Source of the DNA: Alphaproteobacteria bacterium
Lineage (GTDB): Bacteria > Pseudomonadota > Alphaproteobacteria > Rhizobiales > Aestuariivirgaceae
Direction of reading: 5' to 3'
Assembly: GCA_026400595.1 (NCBI GenBank)
Contig: JAPLOT010000293.1
Location: 1 to 11,322 of the forward strand
Length of the DNA: 11,322 nucleotides
Shown here in pieces: positions 7,699-11,322 of this stretch. A model generated the notes under the pieces. The model was not told the DNA's origin. It ran no database searches and saw only the letters and a program-made list of their open reading frames with translations. Both the position numbers and the translations under genes were made by a program. Positions within the stretch are counted from its first letter, which is position 1, and every line of letters starts with the position of its first letter.

Positions 7699-8868
7699 AT
7701 GGTTTCCGGAACAAGCGAAAAGAACACGGGCCGCATCCGCCTCGGCATGGTGGGCGGTGGACAGGGCGCCTTCATCGGCGCCGTGCACAGGCTTGCCGCG
7801 CGCATGGACGATCACTACGACTTCGTGGCAGGCGCACTGTCGGCCGAGGCGAAGAAGGCCAAGGCCTCCGGCGAGGAACTCGGCCTCGCCGCGGAGCGCA
7901 TCTACACCGACTTCAAGGAGATGGCGAAGTCCGAAGCCGGGCGCAAGGACGGCATCGAGGCGGTGGCCATCGTTACGCCGAACCACATGCATGTTCCGGC
8001 GGCGATGGCCTTCATCGAGCATGGCATCCATGTCATCTGCGACAAGCCCCTGGCGCTGTCGTTGAAGGAGGCCAGGGCGCTCGAGAAGCTTCTGGCGCGC
8101 AAGAAGAACGTGATCTTCGCGCTCACGCACAACTATTCGGGCTACCCGATGATCCGCCAGGCCAAGGCCATGGTGGCGGCGGGCGAACTGGGCGAGATCC
8201 GCGTCGTCCAGGGTGAGTATCCGCAGGACTGGCTCACCACCGCGCTGGAGAAGACGGGGCAGAAGCAGGCCGCCTGGCGCACCGACCCGAAGCGGTCCGG
8301 CGCCGGCGGTTGTATCGGCGACATCGGCACCCACACCTATCAGCTCATGTGCGAAGTCTCCGGCCTGAAGGCCGAGGAACTCTCGGCTGATCTCTCGTCC
8401 TTCGTGAAGGGCCGGGTGCTGGACGACAACGCCAATGTCATGTTGCGCTTCAAGGGCGGCGCCAAGGGCATGCTCTGGGCCAGCCAGGTGGCGCCGGGCA
8501 ACGAGAACGGCCTGAAGATCCGCGTCTATGGCACCAAGGGCGGACTCGAGTGGAAGCAGGAAGATCCCAACCAGCTCTGGTACACGCCCTATGGCGAGCC
8601 GAAGCGCCTGATCACCCGTGGCGGTGCGGGATCGAATGCCGCGGCGGGCCGCGTCACGCGCGTCCCGCCTGGCCATCCGGAAGGCTATCTGGAAGGCTTC
8701 GCCAACGTCTATTCGGAAGTGGCAAGGGCCATCAAAGCGCGCCGCCTCGGCCGAAAGCCCGACAAGGACGTGGCCTTCCCCGGCATCGCCGATGGCGTGG
8801 ACGGCATGGCCTTCATCGAGGCCTGCGTGAAGTCCTCGGCGAAAAACGGCAAGTGGACAAAACTCTGA
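7699..8868 (+). CDS. Gfo/Idh/MocA family NAD(P)-dependent oxidoreductase
   Basis: A 389-residue dehydrogenase acting on sugars, inositols or glycosides in the cytoplasm. The Rossmann dinucleotide motif is GMVGGGQGAFIG (16-27). The family's second-strand motif reads IVTPNHMHVPAA (91-102). The catalytic-lysine motif is CDKP (114-117; usually EKP), with Lys116. The GGxxxDxGxH motif is GGCIGDIGTH (203-212), with Asp208 and His212 as probable catalytic residues. The C-terminal beta-sheet domain ends in PGIADGVDGMAFIEACVKSS (361-380). AAGGA at 7686-7690 overlaps the upstream stop and gives a well-spaced ribosome site. It is the last gene of the operon. The substrate is unknown; N-terminal anchoring or export is not indicated. 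Confidence 0.93.
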   Translation: MVSGTSEKNTGRIRLGMVGGGQGAFIGAVHRLAARMDDHYDFVAGALSAEAKKAKASGEELGLAAERIYTDFKEMAKSEAGRKDGIEAVAIVTPNHMHVPAAMAFIEHGIHVICDKPLALSLKEARALEKLLARKKNVIFALTHNYSGYPMIRQAKAMVAAGELGEIRVVQGEYPQDWLTTALEKTGQKQAAWRTDPKRSGAGGCIGDIGTHTYQLMCEVSGLKAEELSADLSSFVKGRVLDDNANVMLRFKGGAKGMLWASQVAPGNENGLKIRVYGTKGGLEWKQEDPNQLWYTPYGEPKRLITRGGAGSNAAAGRVTRVPPGHPEGYLEGFANVYSEVARAIKARRLGRKPDKDVAFPGIADGVDGMAFIEACVKSSAKNGKWTKL

Positions 8869-8888
8869 CCCTGTCCACCCACTGAAAG

Positions 8889-8949
8889 GAGCGGGGGGCC
8901 GGAGCGCGGCGAGATTAGACAGAGTCAACAGAGTGACCCCCCCCCGCTC
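8889..8949. repeat. Inverted repeat with G6 and C9 runs in the convergent gap
   Basis: GAGCGGGGGG (8889-8898) is matched perfectly by CCCCCCGCTC (8940-8949), giving a 10-base stem with a 41-base loop. The loop contains the short direct repeat CAGAGTCA/CAGAGTGA (8920-8927 and 8929-8936). The C run is nine bases long (8937-8945). No U-tract follows on either strand, so a classical terminator is not shown. A bidirectional transcription block or a dispersed intergenic repeat is possible. Confidence 0.45.
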
Positions 8950-8953
8950 TCGA

Positions 8954-8976
8954 TCCCTCCCCAAATGGGAGAGGGA
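8954..8976. terminator. Possible hairpin/terminator or intergenic palindromic repeat between convergent genes
   Basis: TCCCTCCCC and GGGAGAGGGA around a short AAAT loop form a stem of about nine pairs with one bulged A. It lies between the stop codons of two convergent genes, where a shared terminator is expected. It lacks a T-run. The pyrimidine/purine arms recall the short palindromes scattered between genes in Hyphomicrobiales, which is a resemblance only. Confidence 0.35.
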
Positions 8977-9009
8977 GGGAGAAGGCCATTACATGCAAGG
9001 CCTTCCCTG

Positions 9010-10275
9010 CTACGCCTTGCCATCCTTGAGAATGCTGTGGCGCAGGCGCCGCACGCCAAGCCAGACGACGAGAACCACGACCGGAATCGACAGAAGGCTC
9101 AGGAGCTTCGTGTCGAGCGCCGGAACATAGCTGCCCAACCCTTCGATGAGCTTGGTGACGATGCCGATCATGTAGTAGCTGATCGCCACCACCGAGAGGC
9201 CCTCGACGGTCTGCTGCAGGCGGAGCTGCTGCTGGCCCCGCTTGTCGACGGAGGCCAGCAGTTTCTGGTTCTGGCCCTCGAGCGCGATGTCGACGCGGGT
9301 GCGCAGCAGATTGCTGGCGCGTTCGCTGCGCTCGGCCAAATTGGTGATGCGGTCGGCCACCGCCCGGCAAGTGGCCATGGCCGGTCCGAAGCGGCGGTCG
9401 AGAAAGACGCCGATGCGCTGGAAGCTCATCACCTTCTCTTCGCCCAGTTCCTCGATGCGCTTGTCGACCAGCGCCGCATAGGCGCGGGCGGCAGCGAAGC
9501 GGTAGCTCGAGCGACTAGAGATCTCTTCCACGTCTCGGGCGATGCCGCTGAGCTGGCCGAGAAGTTCCGCGTCTTCGTGACTTTCCCGCGAGGACAGCAT
9601 GTCGGCCGTCACCTTGGAGACGGCACGTTCAAGCCCCACCAGTTCCGTCAGGATCCTGCGCGCCAGTGGCAGGGCCAGCAGTGCCATCATGCGGTAGGTC
9701 TCGATCTCATGGATTCGGCGGACGACCCGGCCCAGCCGCAGCGGCGAGAGCCCGTGGTCCTGCACCAGCATGCGAGTATAGCCATCCGGCCCGATGCGGA
9801 AGTCGGTCCAGACCGTGGCCTGACCGGAACTCACCTTGGATCCGGCGATGTCGTCGTGCCCGAAAGTGCGGACCAGTTCATCGGTGTCGGGCGTCGGATC
9901 GGATGCCGAGAGGATGCGCGTGTGGATGGCCACCAGCCGCCTGCCTGGCAATCCGTCCAGCCAACCGAGCGGCAGCAGCGCGATCGCCTCCCCGTCGCCG
10001 CCGCCTTCGGCGATCACGCTGATCCGGTAGAATTCGCCATGGCGTTCATACTTGATCTGGCCGCCCTTGATTTCCACCGAGTGATGCGCTGCCCCGTCGA
10101 CTGGCGGCTTCACCCCCAGCGCGTCGCAGAGCTGCTTCACGTTGATGAGGGGATCCGGGTCGCCTTCCCCGATGGTGAAAGCCAGGTGCGTCACCCGCGC
10201 CGGCGCCGTGACCGGAAGTCCGGGCCGGCCGTGCAATTCGTCGTTCAGGACGCTTCGAAGTTCGTGATCGCGCAT
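9010..10275 (-). CDS. DUF3422 family protein, C-terminally membrane-anchored, function unknown
   Basis: I chose the Met encoded at 10273-10275, giving 421 residues. The family's N-terminal motif follows at once (RSVLNDELHGRP, 7-18), and AGGGGAT sits 5 bases upstream of the ATG. An in-frame Met at 10407 would add 44 residues with no family resemblance and would run through the divergent promoter region. Residues 13-205 form a mixed domain with PARVTHLAF (25-33). About 206-350 is charged, heptad-like and probably coiled coil. Two hydrophobic stretches, about 357-380 and 391-409, look like membrane spans, ending in a basic tail (RRLRH). No enzymatic motif is visible. The shape (cytosolic or periplasmic helical stalk on a two-span anchor) is an inference; the biochemical role of the family is unknown to me. 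It is convergent to the xyl operon and divergent from the methyltransferase. Confidence 0.88.
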   Translation of the reverse strand: MRDHELRSVLNDELHGRPGLPVTAPARVTHLAFTIGEGDPDPLINVKQLCDALGVKPPVDGAAHHSVEIKGGQIKYERHGEFYRISVIAEGGGDGEAIALLPLGWLDGLPGRRLVAIHTRILSASDPTPDTDELVRTFGHDDIAGSKVSSGQATVWTDFRIGPDGYTRMLVQDHGLSPLRLGRVVRRIHEIETYRMMALLALPLARRILTELVGLERAVSKVTADMLSSRESHEDAELLGQLSGIARDVEEISSRSSYRFAAARAYAALVDKRIEELGEEKVMSFQRIGVFLDRRFGPAMATCRAVADRITNLAERSERASNLLRTRVDIALEGQNQKLLASVDKRGQQQLRLQQTVEGLSVVAISYYMIGIVTKLIEGLGSYVPALDTKLLSLLSIPVVVLVVWLGVRRLRHSILKDGKA

Positions 10276-10418
10276 GAATGATCCCCTGCCACACCCATAT
10301 GGGCAGCCCGGCGAGGGGTCAATGTGTCCAAGTGACAGTGCCCCGAAAGCTTGGTCTTGCCAAGTCTTCGCGGCTGGACAAAGGTCTTGCGAGTTTTGGA
10401 CGGGCAAGGCGATTCCCG
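10276..10418. promoter_or_regulatory. Divergent promoter region between the DUF3422 gene and the methyltransferase gene
   Basis: This 143-base gap must drive both genes. It holds a perfect 10-base palindrome CCCATATGGG (10294-10303) flanked by CCCCTGCC (10283-10290) and GGCGAGGGG (10310-10318), which could pair with one bulge. It also holds a short inverted repeat CTTGG-TCTTG-CCAAG (10350-10364) and a direct repeat GGTCTTGC (10353-10360 and 10383-10390). On the minus strand, TTGACC (10317-10322) lies 17 bases from TATGGG (10294-10299), a weak promoter match. No convincing plus-strand promoter was found. One of the repeats could bind the TetR regulator encoded at 11207. Confidence 0.5.
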
Positions 10419-11207
10419 ATGGCAGAGGCAGATTCCGGCGAGCTTTACGGCAACAAGCTCATTCGCATGCTTGAGGTCGTATGGGGCGACGGGTACCTGT
10501 CGCCGGGTGGGCCCGACGAGGTGGGCCGGGTGCTGGCCGGGTTGGACCTCACGGGCAAGTCGGTACTTGACATCGGCAGCGGTGCCGGCGGCATCGATAT
10601 CCAGTTGGTCAGAGAGCATGGTGCAGGACATGTGACCGGCATTGATGTCGAGGACACGGTCATCGCGACTGCGCGCAGCAAGATCGCGGCCGCGGGGCTG
10701 GAGGGCCGCATTGGCTTCGCCAAGGTGGCGCCCGGTCCCTTGCCCTTCCCTCCGGCCTGTTTCGATGTGGCCTTCAGCAAGGACTCCATCGTCCACATTC
10801 CCGACAAGCATGCCCTGGCCCGCGAAGTCTTCCGGGTCCTGCGGCCCGGAGGCCGGTTCGCCGCATCCGATTGGCTGATCGGACACGATGACGAGCCATC
10901 CCCCCAGATGAAGGAGTACATCAAGGCCGAGGGACTGGATTTCGGTATGGCCTCGCCGGCGCGCTACCGGGCGGCCCTCCAGGACGCAGGATTCTCCGAG
11001 ATCGCCATCACCAGCCGCAATGCCTGGTATCGGGATCAGGCCCGCCGGGAAGTCGAAGCCATGCGGGGGCCGCTTTATGCCCAGACGGCCGCCGAGCTTG
11101 GCCGCGAGTTCGTGGACCACAACATCGAGATCTGGAGCCGCATGTTGAAGGTTCTCGACAGCGGCGAACATTGCCCCACCCATATCCGCGCCCGGAGGCC
11201 TGTGTGA
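10419..11207 (+). CDS. SAM-dependent methyltransferase, phosphoethanolamine N-methyltransferase-like
   Basis: A 262-residue class I methyltransferase. The SAM motif I is VLDIGSGAGGID (49-60), the acidic motif II GIDVED (74-79), and FDVAFSKDSIVHIPDK (115-130) precedes LRPGGRFAASDWL (131-143). The N-terminal pattern LEVVWGDGYLSPGG (18-31) and the tail PSPQMKEYIKAEGLDFG (150-166) closely follow plant and Plasmodium phosphoethanolamine N-methyltransferases. By recalled alignment to the Plasmodium enzyme, its catalytic Tyr19-His132 pair corresponds to Tyr10 and His126 here, and Asp128 to Asp122. Tyr27 is replaced by Leu19, so the substrate may differ. I chose ATG 10419, preceded by AAGG at 10406-10409. 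An upstream in-frame ATG at 10278 would add 47 residues without family similarity. The stop overlaps the start of the next regulator gene by one base. Confidence 0.85.
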   Translation: MAEADSGELYGNKLIRMLEVVWGDGYLSPGGPDEVGRVLAGLDLTGKSVLDIGSGAGGIDIQLVREHGAGHVTGIDVEDTVIATARSKIAAAGLEGRIGFAKVAPGPLPFPPACFDVAFSKDSIVHIPDKHALAREVFRVLRPGGRFAASDWLIGHDDEPSPQMKEYIKAEGLDFGMASPARYRAALQDAGFSEIAITSRNAWYRDQARREVEAMRGPLYAQTAAELGREFVDHNIEIWSRMLKVLDSGEHCPTHIRARRPV

Positions 11208-11322
11208 TGCCATCGTCGGCCGCCGACTCTGGGCTTGGGCGCAAGGCCTCGAAGGAGGTTCGCAAGCAGCAGTTGATCGAGGCAACGATCCGCGTCCTCG
11301 CCTTGAAGGGCTATGCGGCGCT
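11207..11322 (+). CDS. TetR-family regulator, BetI-like (3'-truncated by window end)
   Basis: The ATG overlaps the methyltransferase stop (TGATG, 11205-11209), and the frame stays open to the window edge. The 38 visible residues start MPSSAADSGLGRKAS and continue to VRKQQLIEATIRVLALKGY, the first helix of a TetR DNA-binding domain. The RKQQLIEATI pattern resembles the choline-responsive repressor BetI and its relatives. The DNA-binding helix and effector domain lie outside the window. Coupled translation suggests that it controls its own operon, in answer to choline or another methylated amine; this is inference. Confidence 0.75.
   Translation, partial: MPSSAADSGLGRKASKEVRKQQLIEATIRVLALKGYAA

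Noticed and set aside
7507..8964. Open frame of 485 codons on the minus strand across the oxidoreductase gene
   Set aside because: Low-complexity translation antisense to a gene with clear Rossmann and catalytic motifs.
8965..10281. Open frame of 438 codons on the plus strand across the DUF3422 gene
   Set aside because: The minus-strand reading has the DUF3422 N-terminal motif, two membrane spans and a ribosome site. The plus-strand reading is His/Gln/Arg-rich noise.
10276..10407. N-terminal extension of the DUF3422 protein to an upstream Met
   Set aside because: The extra 44 residues resemble nothing in the family, and the internal Met has a good ribosome site right before it.
10278..10418. 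N-terminal extension of the methyltransferase to ATG 10278
   Set aside because: The extra residues are unlike the family and would cover the whole divergent promoter region; the start at 10419 matches the family N-terminus.
1..11322. tRNA, rRNA, CRISPR array, insertion sequence, phage or anti-phage genes
   Set aside because: I saw no cloverleaf, no regularly spaced repeats, no transposase or integrase motifs, and no long terminal inverted repeats. Every sizeable stretch is explained by metabolic or regulatory genes.

Overview
The window comes from a GC-rich alphaproteobacterium, most likely of the Hyphomicrobiales (rhizobia and relatives). This rests on the strong third-position GC bias, the gene types (LacI-regulated sugar operon, fused oligopeptide ABC ATPase, DUF3422 protein, BetI-like TetR regulator) and the tight packing. 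Nine protein genes are supported: seven complete and two cut by the window edges. No tRNA, rRNA, CRISPR array, transposase or phage gene was seen, and no stretch over 300 bases lacks a gene.

Region A (1-2693, plus strand) is the end of an operon that starts outside the window. It holds the second half of a tandem-domain peptide-type ABC ATPase. Six bases later comes an unusual three-part protein: a degenerate alpha/beta-hydrolase domain, an intact-looking flavin reductase (FMN-binding split barrel) domain, and a C-terminal domain resembling a Nudix fold without its catalytic box.

Region B (about 2746-8868, plus strand) is a five-gene sugar operon: a LacI-family regulator, xylulokinase (xylB), xylose isomerase (xylA), a sugar phosphate isomerase/epimerase-like TIM barrel protein and a Gfo/Idh/MocA oxidoreductase. 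Gaps are 21 bases or less and xylB/xylA overlap by one base. A perfect 18-base palindrome with a central CG lies just before the regulator gene. A strong -35 follows it, with spacing that could start the mRNA at the regulator's own ATG. XylA and XylB would convert D-xylose to D-xylulose 5-phosphate. The last two genes suggest an added oxidation/epimerisation step on a related sugar or glycoside. No sugar transporter is present.

Region C (8869-11322) begins with a short convergent gap rich in G/C runs and inverted repeats. A minus-strand DUF3422 membrane-anchored protein of unknown function follows. Divergent from it is a methyltransferase closely resembling phosphoethanolamine N-methyltransferases, coupled by a one-base stop/start overlap to a BetI-like TetR regulator that runs off the window. 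This pair may concern choline or another methylated amine.

No wholly new system can be demonstrated from this sequence. The three-domain fusion, the operator and possible leaderless start of the xyl operon, and the methyltransferase/regulator pair are the best leads.
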